A DNA stretch of 64,000 nucleotides from Hymenopus coronatus (GCA_030762935.1 CM060892.1:86868827-86932826); one strand, 5' to 3'; positions 11,004-22,653 are shown, counted from the first letter of the stretch. Program-made: numbers and translations. The notes: generated from the letters alone by a model not told the origin.

Positions 11004-12594
11004 GTCTAGTTTCACTACCAATTCAGTGTTCCTCTCGCAACATAGCAGCGTAATGTAATACGCGTGAAGCAGCCCCTTTTTCCTTATATTTCATTCACGG
11101 AGGCGTCGAACACATACGTTTCTAATCTCTCGTAGTAGTAGTATTCACTGTATGTCCAATCGTCAACAACCTCGCTCGTACTCGCTAATATATACTTGCG
11201 AGAGCTTCTTTCATTCTCTCTGGATAGGCCTTCCAGAATTTATGTCCGGAAGAAGAGATGAAAAAGGAGAGATAGCTTAAACTTGTGTGAAGCTTGTGTC
11301 AATTATGTTCTCGGCCGTAATAAAGTCCTCTCAAAACAAATTGAATCCATACTGTTGTTAAAAATATTAAATTTAATTTTATATTCAGTTCATTTTAGTA
11401 AAGTTGTGCTTTCATATAAAAAAAAAAAGATTAATACCTCGTCACTTGTGATTCAAGTTAGCTGCTAGTACAGCGTGACATTCCCGGCAGCAAAATACTC
11501 GAGAATCTTTCAACTACTTGGACCTTCAGTGTACACTCTCGGATATAAAACTATGGCGCTGGAATTTTGCTGAAAATGTGAACGTATCTCTTGGCCCGTT
11601 TGACGCTTCCGACAGAACAGTATAAACAATGTGTTAATTTTGTCCAACACGTGCGCGAATTACCTTAGCATTAGAACTTCAATATGTAGCGCAGTGAAAA
11701 AATTAATCTAATTTTATAACACCCGGTGAGAGGAGTGGAGTATTGTCCATAGATCATCAGTTCGCAACTCAGACCTTCTTTTGTCATAAGTTACGTTTCA
11801 TGTTCATAATCTTTCCTTCGGTAACGTGGCCTGTCCAATACGCTTTTAGGAGCATAGCAAACAGATGGAAGACATGGGTGGAGTCAGCAAAAAGAACCCG
11901 CCTTACGAAGTATTTCCAGTCGATTTTAATATCTTTGAGTGTACAAGTAACTTTATATTAAAATAAGTATACATAAATATAGAAATGAAATATACCCCGC
12001 TTTGAAAAGAATATTTAATCATGATCAACTCCAGGTAAATTATAGGACAACACAGGTATAAATTCCAGAAATATCTGATTTGTTTCATAAACTAAGTTGC
12101 TATAATCGTAAAATTAGTATTCCGAATTCATTGAGAGGTGAATACTTACTGAGTCCAGGGATAAAAAAATTGTGGCTTACAAACGAGAATGGCAAAAACT
12201 GCCGCTCTTGTACACCCTTGTCTCACTTCCTTAGCCAGAAAAGCTTACCATAACGATGACGTTAGTGCTATGGGGAAAATAGAAGCATGACGGTATCAAG
12301 TCATTTAGGCTTTTATCTCTCTCGTTTCCGTCTCTTTATCTTGAACATAGCTATTTGCTTTCGGATATTATGATACTCGATATGAGCTGTTAAAAAGAAT
12401 AAAAGTTTATTCTAAGGCAATTCTTCATTCATTAAATATGGATCATCTAACTTCATATAAATTAATATTTAAGACGAGAAAATATCCCTTTTAAATGCTT
12501 TTTTTTTATTTAAAAAGTATTCAATGTTATTTATTTTCCTTAACAAAATCTGAAATACATTATTCTTTTTTACTTTTGTGCTGCATATATATGT
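11004..12594. other. Unassigned stretch
   Basis: Contains a plus-strand frame at 11743-11961 with no recognised domain. No HT, SINE or LINE similarity was noticed. Confidence 0.4.
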
Positions 12595-13695
12595 AACTAA
12601 GGATAATCACTGCATTCCACCCAAAAATTGGAAGTCGATATTTTACCGGTGATATATGTAGGTTTATTTTGTGGCTCTCTGAATAATAAAAAAAAGAAAT
12701 ACACATTTAGAATTTTGTGCGTGTACGCGTGGGTGTCTGTACATGGAAAACGTTTTCTCAAAAATGCTTCTAACGGTTTTGATTAAAATACCATATGCTG
12801 AAGAAATATCTTGGATTTTATGGGAATAGTCTCTGAATTCCTTTTCATTCTGAATGACTTTTGCATAACTGGTAAACCTAACCGATAGACAAAATCTAAG
12901 CGCGTAAAAAAGCAGATCTTGTTAAGGCGCACAATTTATGTGAGATACGTCGTCCTCAGAAGAAACATGCTAACTTCTGGTTCCCAAGGTCGCTGGTTCA
13001 TAATGATTTTTTTTGGGCGCAAAAATCCTTAGTATTGATTCCTTCAGAAGGGGAGTAAAGCTGGTGGTCCCATGTCATAGTAGTACGGCACACAAAAAAC
13101 TCAAGTCTGATAAAGGAAAACCCCTGGACAAAATTAAGCGGACTTTTCGCTCCAAGACTTCTTCTTCGTCTTCATTTTTACGAAGCAAAGCATTTATTCA
13201 AATATATTCCTCGTTACTGGCTCATATTTTCAAACGCATACTTTTCTCAAATGTATGTGTTTTTATCATGCAAATAACGGAATTTCAATATCACACACCA
13301 AACTACTCTTACAAGAGTTAACTATTTCTTTGGCCTAGTGTATCCCGTTATATCCCTTGCATGTACAAAAAATTTCAAGTATAATCATTGCTGCTAATGT
13401 TTATCTCGATTAGATGAAATACGTGGAATAATAAGCTTTAGTAGGAATAGTTTGTTGCAGAAAAGGCACAGAAAGTCATGAGAATGGAGAAGTAGCGGCT
13501 CCAGGTCGGGAGGACCGCATTAGCCGGCCGGGAGGGGCTCGAGGCGCTGACCACGTCTCACCCTCCAATACTGCACCCCATCCATGACGTCTGTAGTGGA
13601 CCGAGATGAGGGACGCAGCGGCCGGGCGGTAGGCCAAGGCTCCCCGTGAGCTGTCGTGCCATGGAGTTATGTTAGTCATGAGAATGTATCACATA
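12595..13695 (+). mobile_element. HT element with internal deletion and nested SINE A
   Basis: Starts at the CTGCATTCCACCCAAAAATT segment (head palindrome lost), lacks part of the GT-rich and CCCCACCCC blocks, and keeps the tail. The tail is split by SINE A copy 2. Confidence 0.8.
13487..13673 (+). mobile_element. SINE family A, 5'-truncated copy 2
   Basis: Only the 3' 187 bp of the family remain. The 13-bp AGTCATGAGAATG occurs at 13474-13486 and 13674-13686, a clear target duplication made from the HT tail motif. A 5' truncation with a target duplication is the usual result of LINE-type reverse transcription, and it dates this SINE as younger than its HT host. Confidence 0.9.
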
Positions 13696-14699
13696 TTTTT
13701 ATATTTTGGAGATTCACAGCTCTTTAATATTCTAAAATAGATTAGATCGATATTTATTTTCTTCTCTTCGATAATATGACCTCGAGACTCATCCTTCTGC
13801 GTAAGAGAACATTCAATTAACAGCAACTTGTTCTTCTGTTTCTGCGAAATTTCTAAAAAGTATCCGTTCAATTGTTAAAAAATATCAAACTTATTTACAT
13901 TTTTTGGGGGACATAATAATTCACAGACTTTTTAGACTGCAAAGTTCCATAAAATGTATATGCGCTTTCAAGAAGTATTCCCTCGGAAAAGTAAAACTAC
14001 TCCGTGACAGTTATCCGGGCTTCTGCTCCAAAACTCATCTACATTGTTGGTACCAGATGGCGAACGTTGCTTGTAGGTCACAGCATTAGCATGTTGAGGT
14101 TCGCAGCATGGTGCAAGGGTTGTGACAATTCCATTACTTTTTGGGATTCAATCCCTTGTTCCCTGGTGACACTTGCGATGCTAATTTCAGGGACTTGCCA
14201 GTGTTCCACATTTACTACCTCATTAAAAGAAAACTATGCATTTGCTTTCTATGACGTAATCTACCAGGGGAAAATTTAGAAACATAGCACAGAATAGTAA
14301 ATACTCTGCACAAAATAGTGGTCCATTTAGGAGCAGTATGTAACGAAATGTGTAGTTTCGTCCCTATAAGTCTCACTTTTCTAACTCCCCTCTTGCATTA
14401 TTGAGACTAGTTTAAATGCTTCCAATTGGCTACGCGCCTAAGAGAGCAATTTAGTCACTCAAGTGTTGCAAAGCAAGCGCAATCATTGTGGCTTTGCCCA
14501 GTGACGTATTGGCTATCACCTTTCCCACAAGCCATGCTCTGAGATTTGTAGTCCAATACGCACAAGTTTTCCGGTTCAGACGAGTAGAGTTGAAACAACT
14601 TGGACTAGTTAGTTACGTCAATTCAAAAAATGGATGGCGTGTAATACTGCCAATTAGTTGTCTATGTCTGTGCTAGTAAGTAACATGAATGTAGTAATA
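13696..14699. other. Unassigned stretch
   Basis: Overlapping short frames at 13904-14279 without recognised domains. No repeat similarity within the window. Confidence 0.4.
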
Positions 14700-15386
14700 A
14701 TTATAACCTGTTGTTCCATTCACATGATTTTCTCTAGATCTCTCCAAGAAATTGTTGTTAAAAATTTTATTCTTTTATCTACTTCATATACTCAGAAATT
14801 ATTTATTACTTGCTTTCTTGTAAGTAGACGGGATATAAATGAAATGCACTAGGCTAAAGCAATAGTCAAATCTTTTAAAAGCTGGTTGCTATGTGGTTGA
14901 AATCTGTTTCTTTGTATTTCCAGGAGTTAACAAATTCCCATATGAAAAAAAAAAAGTACTAATATATTCAGAAATGGCCAACACTACGAAAAACAGTACG
15001 AGTAAGACAAATTATGTGTTTTGATGAGATCTACAGTTTTTGTGTAGTACTTACTGTTTATGAAAAATGTAGCAAAAGTCATCCATAATAAAAAGCTTTT
15101 CATAGGCTATTCCCAGAAAATGAAGATATACATTTTATTTGTCATGTAAATATCTTTAATATGCGTTATTTTAATCAAAATCGTTAAGAGTCGTTTTGTG
15201 AAAATCAAAATTTTCTAAATGTTTTTCTATATAAAGGGTAATTTGGGGTAGGAAGATTTTTCTCAAAACCTTCATGTCGCATCCTTGGAAGATACTAAAC
15301 TTAAATACCAAGTTTGGTATTTTACTGGCTTTTCGTTTTTTGAGTTATCGTCTTCACAGATGCACGGACACACCGGACCTGTTCCT
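14700..15386 (-). mobile_element. HT element, reversed, sharing a head with the next copy
   Basis: Tail, body and GT/CA-rich block in reverse order. It runs into the head of the complete plus-strand copy at 15387, giving a head-to-head pair without its own terminal palindrome. Confidence 0.85.
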
Positions 15387-16330
15387 ATCATTTTTACTTT
15401 CTCTATACGTACTATGTGCATAGTATATAGAGAAGGTATTGTATTGCACCAACAATTCGAAACAGATATTTCATCGGAAATATATGTTTTGAGACGCCCT
15501 GAATAAAAAAACATTTTTAGAAAAATGACCGTGTGTGTATTTCTGTCTGTCTGTGGGCAGCATAGCTCAAAAAGGAAAATATTGTTAAATACCAAACTTG
15601 GATGCGCCACGAAGATTTAAAAAAAAAAATCTCCCCACCCCAAACTACCCTTTACATGGAAAAAATTGGAACATTTTGATTTTCTCAAAAATGGCTCTAA
15701 CGATTTTGATTAATTTCTTGTATGCAAGTTATTTACATGCCACATAATACGTATATTTTGAATTTTTTGGGAATAGCCTCTAAAGGCCTCTTTATTCTGG
15801 ATGAATTTTGTTACATTTTGTATAGCTTGTAAACCATAAGAGATAGACAAAAACTTACCACACAAAAAAGGTAGAGCACGATATAACTCATGATTTATGT
15901 TATGCAATTTTTTTCGTAGAGTTGCTCGTTTTTGAGATATTTCTTGTTAAAGGTTTAAGCTTTAAAAACTTATACTTTTCTCATACAGGAATTTGTCAAC
16001 TCCGGTTCATACAAGCAAAGGAACTACTATCACTTTAGCACATGGTACTCCCTTATTACCCTTCTACCTACAAGGAAGCAAAAAATAAGACTATTTCTGC
16101 CAATTTTTTCTTGATTAGCATGAAGTAAATAGAAGCATAAGCTTTTTAACAATAATGGTTTAAGAGATGTAGAGAAAGTCATGTAAGTGGAACACATCAG
16201 GGTTTTTTTTTGTTACAGTGACCCCTAAATCGTGAATTTCAGGTGAAATATCGGTGTCGAATTTTTGGGTGGAATACAATACCTTCTCCATACACTGTGT
16301 ACACAATATGTAGAGAAAATAAAAGCGACT
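15387..16330 (+). mobile_element. HT element, near-complete with both termini
   Basis: Left terminus: palindrome ACTTTCTCTATAC...GTATAGAGAAGG-like with the ATTCGAAACAGATATTTC segment. Body and tail run to about 16203. The right terminus (16215-16330) is the inverted copy of the left: GTGAATTTCAGGTGAAATAT, TTTTTGGGTGGAAT and TATGTAGAGAAAAT. Length about 944 bp. No coding capacity is seen. This copy defines the element as a TIR-bearing non-autonomous DNA element. Confidence 0.8.
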
Positions 16331-16453
16331 GCACCGTTTGAAGCTAAATTCCTCACATTCATATTTACTCAAGATGGAAGAGCTAATGTGATGGAAGCGT
16401 TAGGCCATAGTTTTGAAGTCATGGCAAGATCACTTCAGACAGCAGCCGCCTGA
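16331..16453 (+). other. Possible C-terminal coding remnant
   Basis: Just beyond the HT terminus a plus frame reads FEAKFLTFIFTQDGRANVME then ALGHSFEVMARSLQTAAA and stops at 16451-16453. An AAATAAA signal follows at about 16470. The composition is protein-like, but no family is recognised and no upstream exon is seen. Confidence 0.2.
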
Positions 16454-16887
16454 TATTTTCCTACAAATGGAAATAAATCAAGATTCAAGATTCACAAAGC
16501 ATTCATTACTATTAGCAATACAAGGTGTGTATTTTCAATAAGTTTACAAATGTGCAACTTGAAGGTACACAATGAATACAACTGGTGTATTAAAGAATGC
16601 CGGTTCCCATGGCCATTCTCGCTTAGGTGCTTCGTGACTCAGAGGATCGCGTGTTCGAGTCACGCCTCGGGTATGGGTGTTTGTAAATGTGTATATGTAT
16701 GTGTATAGGTAAAAATAAATATGTAAACAAATAGGAAAGCAACAGAAACGTAGGGGAAATGGAAAAAATAAAGAAAAAACGCAAAAAAGAAAGAAAGCTA
16801 CATTTTTATTCAGTAGGTTTTCATGTATTGCTTGGCGCTTACTATGTAGCTATATATTAGATTATACAACACTTCTTCCGACTAAAG
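16454..16887. other. Unassigned, with a tRNA-like SINE head
   Basis: At about 16620-16675 a tRNA-like block ends in GTGTTCGAGTCACGCC, a box B. No complete cloverleaf was found, so it is probably a SINE head of a sixth family. The remainder is A-rich. Confidence 0.35.
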
Positions 16888-17123
16888 AGAAGCTCACAGG
16901 CTATTCCCAGAAAGTTCAAAATATGCATTTTATTTGTGAGCTAAATACTCTTAATATATCTGAAAGTTTAATCAAAACCGTTTAGAGTCATTTTAGAGAA
17001 AATCGAACATTTCGAAAAATCTCAAAGTAAAGCCTCACATTACATCGCATCTTTTGAAAATACTAAACATAAAATACCAAGTTTGGAATATAAATGAGGT
17101 TTTGCTTTCGAGTTATGGTGTGT

Positions 17124-17178
<55 letters not shown>

Positions 17179-17255
17179 TATCTACTGTAAAACTTATTTT
17201 TTGCAGAGTTTTGGAAATTTCACAAAGCGTATTTCTGGTGAAATCAAACTATAGA
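16888..17255 (-). mobile_element. HT element fragment, reversed, with expanded CA tract
   Basis: Runs from the AGGCTATTCCCAGAAA block to a terminal piece near GGTGAAATC. The internal GT-rich site has expanded into the CA microsatellite at 17126-17176. Confidence 0.8.
17126..17176. repeat. (AC)n microsatellite inside HT
   Basis: About 25 pure AC units at the site where the HT consensus carries a short GT/CA run. Confidence 0.95.
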
Positions 17256-17314
17256 CATTTTTAATGTAATACTTTCGCTATTTTCAATAAAGAAAATAAA
17301 AAAATAAATGTGCT

Positions 17315-18132
17315 ACATTCATATAACTTTGCTGTAAAAAGCTATTCTTACAAAAGCTTATTCTTCTACATAAACAAGATAAACATTAGCACACATGGTT
17401 TTATTACGATATATTTGCCTTGTAAAAGGGGAATTAGTAAATATAAACTAAAGCTATAGTCAACTGTTTCAAAAGTCGATCGTTATGCGAGTCTTGAAAT
17501 GTCGTTCTCTTCGACTTATAAAAACATATGAATAAATATTTCCCATTTGAGAATAGTACATTTTGGAAAATTTAAACCTATAACAAGGAATATCTCGAAA
17601 CATTGATTTGACATACATGTTGGTTTTACTAGAGCTACAATTTTTGTAATAACTTTTTGCCTATCTCTTATGACTAACCAGTTATACAAAAATAATTCAG
17701 AATTAATAGGACTTCAGAGCCTATACCTAGGTAATTCAAGATATTCATTTTATTTGTCATGCAAATAGCTTAAATTACGATATTTTAATCAAAATCGCTA
17801 CTGCCATTTTTGAGAAAATCCACATTTTCGAAAATTTTTCCATGTAAAGTTAGTTTAGGGTGGGGGGGGGGGATGTTATTGGTAATCTCCATCCTTGGAA
17901 TATGCTAAACTTAAATATCAAGTTGAGTATTTAACCGACGTTTTGTTTTTGTATTATCGATTCATAAACACACGCACAAAAATACACACAGTACTTTTTT
18001 CAAAAAAAAAAAAAAAAAATATATATATAAGGATTTTTTGAAAAAAGTCTAAAACTCCCTGGATCTCGGAATCGAACTTTTGGATGGAATGCAGTATCTT
18101 GGCTACCTATGTACTCTGTAGGAAGTAGAAAC
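17315..18132 (-). mobile_element. HT element, reversed, tail to head
   Basis: Tail start at about 17320, body, a G-run at 17862-17871, poly-A/TA at 18000-18028, then the terminal block with TGGATGGAATGCAG and a broken palindrome. Confidence 0.8.
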
Positions 18133-18621
18133 AGTTATAAATAAATTGATTGCTCCAACTGCTTGATGTTTACCACAAAGAAATAGATATTACCTGTCTG
18201 AAGAATGAATGCAGACGACCACGAGTGGAAGCTTGCGTAAACACAAACAGATAAGCGGTTTTACGTCATCACCCTCAGTGCATGCCCTGTACATGTCGGC
18301 TATACTTGAATGCAGTTGTTGAGTCTCTAACAGTGGACGAGTTCAAATCAAGTCAAAATGCAAACACCGCCACGCGTAGTCATAGGCTCACGAAGTAGAA
18401 AATTAATATTCTTTAGTGATAAAGAAAATAGCAAGTTTAACCTGTTATTGATCGTTTGGTTTATTCCTGTTTACGTAAGCTGTACTGTTGTTTTGACGGT
18501 CAGACTGTACTGTACTATATTCCAGCCTTCTCTGACCGCTCTAAACCGTGCCATGCGACACCAACAACCTCCTTAAACAAGTGCATTCTTTCGTCAGACA
18601 GGAGTAGAAAATATAGCATTG
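18133..18621 (-). other. AdoR intron side, no recognised exon
   Basis: This stretch follows the donor. It contains no membrane-segment-like reading frame and no recognised repeat, and is taken as the start of the first coding intron, which would continue into the HT cluster at lower coordinates. Confidence 0.4.
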
Positions 18622-18627
18622 ACTCAC
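18622..18627 (-). promoter_or_regulatory. Splice donor of the AdoR exon
   Basis: On the minus strand the coding sequence runs into GTGAGT immediately after the TM3/ICL2 segment, a consensus metazoan donor. Reading on past it gives about 37 more codons (to 18515), but that tail is hydrophilic and unlike TM4, so it is taken as intron. Confidence 0.8.
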
Positions 18628-19105
18628 CTATGGCAGTCTTGGTGCGTACATTTCTTGAGTATCCCATCGGATGGAGTATGGCCCAGTAGCGATCGACTGA
18701 GACGGCCACGAGACAGAAGATGGAGATGGTACAGAGAACGACGAGAAGTGAAACGGTGAAGAGGCAAGCATACAGGTTATGCGGGAGTCCTACGCTAGCG
18801 AGTATTGCGAAGGGTATGCCGAGGAGTCCCACCAGGAAATCGGCAGTGGCAAGGGAAACGATGTAGTAGTTGGTGCGACGTCTGAGTCGCCTCTCTCTGT
18901 GGAAGACGAGGATGACCAGGGCGTTGCCCACTACGGCGCCAATCGCCACGAGAACCTCGCATATCGTGTACACCAAGTCCAGTTTGGACGCAGGAGTACT
19001 TCCCTCCACTTGGTACAAGGGAGTCGCGTTGAAAGCGTCCATCGCGGAAACGGTCAAGTCCCATTTTGTGGTTCTAATTGTCACTTCGTCATACGACTCC
19101 ACCAT
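18628..19105 (-). CDS. AdoR: Adenosine receptor (class A GPCR), first coding exon, residues 1-159
   Basis: A G-protein-coupled receptor for extracellular adenosine at the plasma membrane. The visible part holds an extracellular N-terminus (about residues 1-43, with a sequon N-A-T at 26-28), TM1 (about 44-68, G60-N61), a basic first intracellular loop (ERRLRRR), TM2 (about 80-104, SLATAD with D89 at the 2.50 position), C114 at the TM3 disulphide position, TM3 (about 112-137) and D138-R139-Y140. The IPFAI, CLF, SIF and DRYWAI segments match the adenosine receptor family rather than amine receptors. The ATG at 19105 has G at -3 and +4, and an in-frame TAA lies 24 bases upstream. The exon closes at ATAG/GTGAGT, base 18628, in phase 1 within the second intracellular loop. 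Exons for TM4-TM7 would lie at lower coordinates or outside the window; none was recognised. The family assignment rests on motif memory, not a search. Confidence 0.85.
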
Positions 19106-19462
19106 AACGAGTCCTTTTTGGGTCAGTTACAGCGAAATTATTACATCGCTCCTCTGGGCTATCCTATTCAAAGAGTTGTAAAATTGAATCTTCAATCAAG
19201 TGTAATTCTTTTTCTCAGTAGCTGCTAACAAATTGAAACATTTTGAAGTCCTTGTTAAATTGTAAAATGTCCGATAAACATGTTGAATTCACTGTGCTGA
19301 TCTGTCAGTTACAATTACGCTAACAAATTGTGTGAAAACTTCGTGCTGACTACATGATTTGACGAGTTGTCATGAAGACAGGTACGAAGCAGTAGCCAAG
19401 TATAATCACGTCAGGTCCTGCAGCGACGATCTTTGGTATCCATGTCGATTAGTTTCCAGCTC
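19106..19462 (-). other. Probable 5' UTR part of the AdoR exon
   Basis: Upstream of the start codon the minus strand runs back about 357 bases to TTTATTGTTTACAG, a good acceptor. This suggests the exon begins at 19462 and that a further 5' exon lies at higher coordinates. The leader contains upstream ATGs, including an ATG at 19443 opening a 10-codon reading frame that ends at TGA 19411-19413, which could dampen translation. The leader and the uORF are inference; no transcript data are available. Confidence 0.45.
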
Positions 19463-19640
19463 CTGTAAACAATAAAAATACACATTAAATATTTATATAC
19501 TTCACAATTACAGCTGATAGCGGCTAGGAAATTCAATCACTTTAAAATTTTCCTATTTTAAGAAAAGAATCTATATGCAATGAAAGAAAACAATATTGTG
19601 TGTTACATTCGCATAATTTCCTCTACTCACTATTGCTTAT

Positions 19641-20606
19641 TACTTTCTCCAGCACGTACTATGTACATAGTATGTAGAGAAGGTATTGTATCCCACACAA
19701 AATTCATGTCAAAATTTAAACGGAAATATCTCTCTTGAGGTCTCCTAAATAAAAAATCTGCTGTGTTCCATTCACATGACTTTCTCTATATCTCTGTAAA
19801 TTATTATATTTAATAAGCATATTTTTTATTTATTTCATGCTAATCGAGAATAATTAGCAGAAATAGTCTTATTTCTTGCTTTATTGTAAGTAGAAACGAA
19901 ATAAGGGAGTACCATAGGCTAAAGTGAAAGCCAAAAGCTGGTTGCTATGTGACTGATGTTCCTTTGTTTGTATGGACAGGAGTTGACAAATTCCTGTATG
20001 AGAAAAGTATGTTTTTCAAAGCTGAAGCCAAGAAAAAGGAATATCCCAAAAACGATCAACTCCACGAAAATATGTATATAACATGACTTGTGTGTTTTAA
20101 CGTGCTCTACATTTTTTGTGGGTTAAGTTTTTGTCCATCTCCTACGGTTTAGTAGTTATGAAAAATGTATCCAGAATAAAGTAGTCTTCACAGGCTATTC
20201 CCAGGAAATTCAAAATATAAATTTTGTTTGTCAGGTAAATAATTTTAATATACGATATTTTAATCAAAATCGTTAGAGCCATTTTCTAGAAAATCAAAAT
20301 TTTTGAAAAAAGTTCCATGTAAAGGGTAGTTTGGGGTGGGGGGATTTTTCTCAAAATCTTCGTGTCGCATCCCTGGAAGATACTAGACTTAAATACCAAG
20401 TTTGGTATTTTACAGACTTTTCGTTTTTGAGTTATCGTGTTCACAAACACACGGACACACGGACCTTTTTCTGAAAATACTTTTTTCTGGATACAGGGGA
20501 CCCTAAAACATATATTTCCGGTGAAATCTCGGTATCGAATTTTTTGGTGGAGTGCAATACATTCTCTATACACTATGTACATAGTGAGTATAGAGAAAGT
20601 AAAAAT
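19641..20606 (-). mobile_element. HT element, near-complete, reversed
   Basis: The left edge is an inverted terminus (19641-19756) with ACTTTCTCCAGCACGTAC and TATGTAGAGAAGG. The tail, body, CA-rich block and the opposite terminus follow, ending in the palindrome TATACACTATGTACATAGTG and AGTATAGAGAAAGTAAAA. About 966 bp. It ends within 540 bp of the AdoR start codon, in the presumed upstream intron. Confidence 0.85.
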
Positions 20607-20633
20607 AAGAATGCATCACACAAAAGCCTTTTA

Positions 20634-20760
20634 CTTTCTCTACCCTGTAGATAGTAGGTAGAGGAGGAGATATTGTATTCCATCCCAAATTTCGATGCCG
20701 ATATTTAATCGGGAATACAATTTTAGGGTCCCTATATAAAAATAAACAAAACATCATTTT
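20634..20760 (+). mobile_element. Solo HT terminus
   Basis: Palindrome CTCTACC...GGTAGAG plus the following terminal block, directly abutting the next HT head. An isolated terminus suggests recombination between neighbouring copies. Confidence 0.8.
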
Positions 20761-21625
20761 TATTTTCTCTACACGTACTGTATACATATTGTATAGAGAA
20801 GATATAACATTCCACCTAAAAATTCAATACCGAGATTTCACCGGAAATACACTTTTTAGGATCTCCTGTATATATATATAAAAAAAAAAGCATTTTCAGA
20901 AAATAGTCCGTGTGTGTGTGTGTTGGTGTGTGTGTGTCCCTGTGTCTGTGAACACGATAAAAAAAACGAAAAGTCGATAAAATACCAACTTAGTATGTAA
21001 GTTTAGTACCTTCCAAGGATGCGACACGAAGATTTTGAGGAATTACACCACCCCAAACTACCCTTTACATGGAAAAATTTTCGAAAATTATGATTTTCTC
21101 AAAAATGACTAAGGATTTTCATTAAAATAGCGTATATTAAAGACATTTACACAACAAATAAAATGTATATCTTGAATTTTCTGGGAATAACCTCTTAAGA
21201 TCTCTTTATTCTGGATGATTGCTGGATTTGACATAACTAGTGAACCGCAAAAGATAAATGAAAACTTACCTCACAACAAATGTAGATTTCGTTAAAACAC
21301 ATAATTTATGTCATAATTTTTTTGGTAGAGCTGGCCATTTTTGAGATTGAATATTATTTGTTTCAGTTTTAAAATACTTAAAACTTTTCACATACGGGGA
21401 TATGTGAACTCCTGGCAATACATAAAAACGGAATTCATCCACGTGGCAACCAGCTTTTAATGTCGTTTTAGCCTAGTGTATTCCCTTATTTCCTTTCCAC
21501 TTACAAGAAAGCATTTCTGCTAATATTTATCCCGATTAGCATGAAGTAGATAGAAGCTTAAGATTTTTAACAATAATTTGTTGCAGAGATGTAGAGAGAG
21601 TCATGTGAATGGAGCACATAAGCTT
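20761..21625 (+). mobile_element. HT element, head to tail
   Basis: Head palindrome at 20763-20803, GT-rich block at 20908-20942, CCACCCCAAACTACCCTTT at 21048-21066, tail to ACATAAGC. Confidence 0.85.
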
Positions 21626-22138
21626 TTTAGAACATTTTCTATGTGCATGCATATGTGTGTCCGTGCATCTATGAACACGATAACTCAAAAACGAAGATTC
21701 GATTAAATACCAAACATGATATTTAAGTTCAGCATCTTCCAAGGATGCGACACGAAAATTTTCATGGGAAAACATCCAATACCATACTCTCTGCATGCAA
21801 GACTTCTTTTTACTTTCTCAAAAATGGCCGATGATTTTTATTAAAATGCCGTAATTTAAAGATATTTACATGTCTAATAAGATGTATATATTGCACTTGC
21901 TGGGAAAAACCTCTGAAGAGTTTTTCATTTTGGATGACTTTTGCATAACTCGTAAACCATAAGAGATAGATAAAAACTTACTACACAGTAAATATAGATC
22001 TTGTTAAAATAGTTTATGTCATATACATGTTCTGTGAAGTTAACCATGTTTTAGTATTCCTTAATATTAGTTTCAATTTTAAAATACTCACTTTTTTCAA
22101 ACGGAAATTTGACATTATTTTATTTTGTTTTACTTCTA

Positions 22139-22653
22139 TGAATGAGTCGTGGACTCACATCTTGGCAAGATGTAGGGGCACGGAGGAATGGCGGGAAAAA
22201 TATTTGCCGCGATTTTTTACTACTGCGAATGTAGGGATAGAAGCATGTTGGACGCTACTGGCAGGCACGGAAAACATGGACGGGCTAGGTAAATTTATAC
22301 TTAAGGCAAGACAGCTGAGATCTGAGGAGGCTGCCAATAGAGAAGGGGGGGGGATAAGATCAACTAAACAAAAGTGACTACAATGTTCTACATACATATA
22401 TATTATGTCATACTTAGGTCACTGTTGTGCTAGGGTTGTATATATTATGTGTATATATGTCTTTTAAGTGTAATTATCTATTATAAGAGGGTGCATTTAT
22501 GAAGGGTACTCTGTGCTGTAATTTTAAATTGCTATATTTTAATATCTTTGTATCTTTATTTTCGGATTCACTCTTAACTTTATTGTTGTTTAATATTGCT
22601 TTTGACTGTGTATTTCCTTTGTCTTTTTATTTTCGTGTTTACTCTTCTAATTC
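22139..22653 (+). mobile_element. LINE C: 5'-truncated insertion with 15-bp target duplication
   Basis: TTTGTTTTACTTCTA occurs at 22124-22138 and 22654-22668, and the flanking HT sequence joins cleanly across it. The insert begins with the end of an ORF2 (ESWTHILARCRGTEEWREKY, then CWTLLAGTEN and ILKARQLRSEEAA) that stops at 22375-22377. The E-x-x-x-H-x-L-x-x-C pattern fits a LINE C-terminal knuckle. A 3' UTR of about 275 bp follows with two related ATTTTCG-x-TTCACTCTTAA-like blocks and no poly-A. Confidence 0.85.

Noticed and set aside
15272..15610. Paired sense and antisense frames over the HT head, and many similar ones in other copies
   Set aside because: Palindromic DNA gives mirrored open frames on both strands; no conserved protein domain is present.
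18515..18627. Continuation of the AdoR frame past the donor
   Set aside because: It lacks a TM4-like segment and begins with a consensus GTGAGT donor, so it is intron.
18779..19228. Long plus-strand frames opposite AdoR, and a second minus frame at 18795-19064
   Set aside because: Antisense and out-of-frame shadows of the receptor exon; no GPCR or other domain in them.
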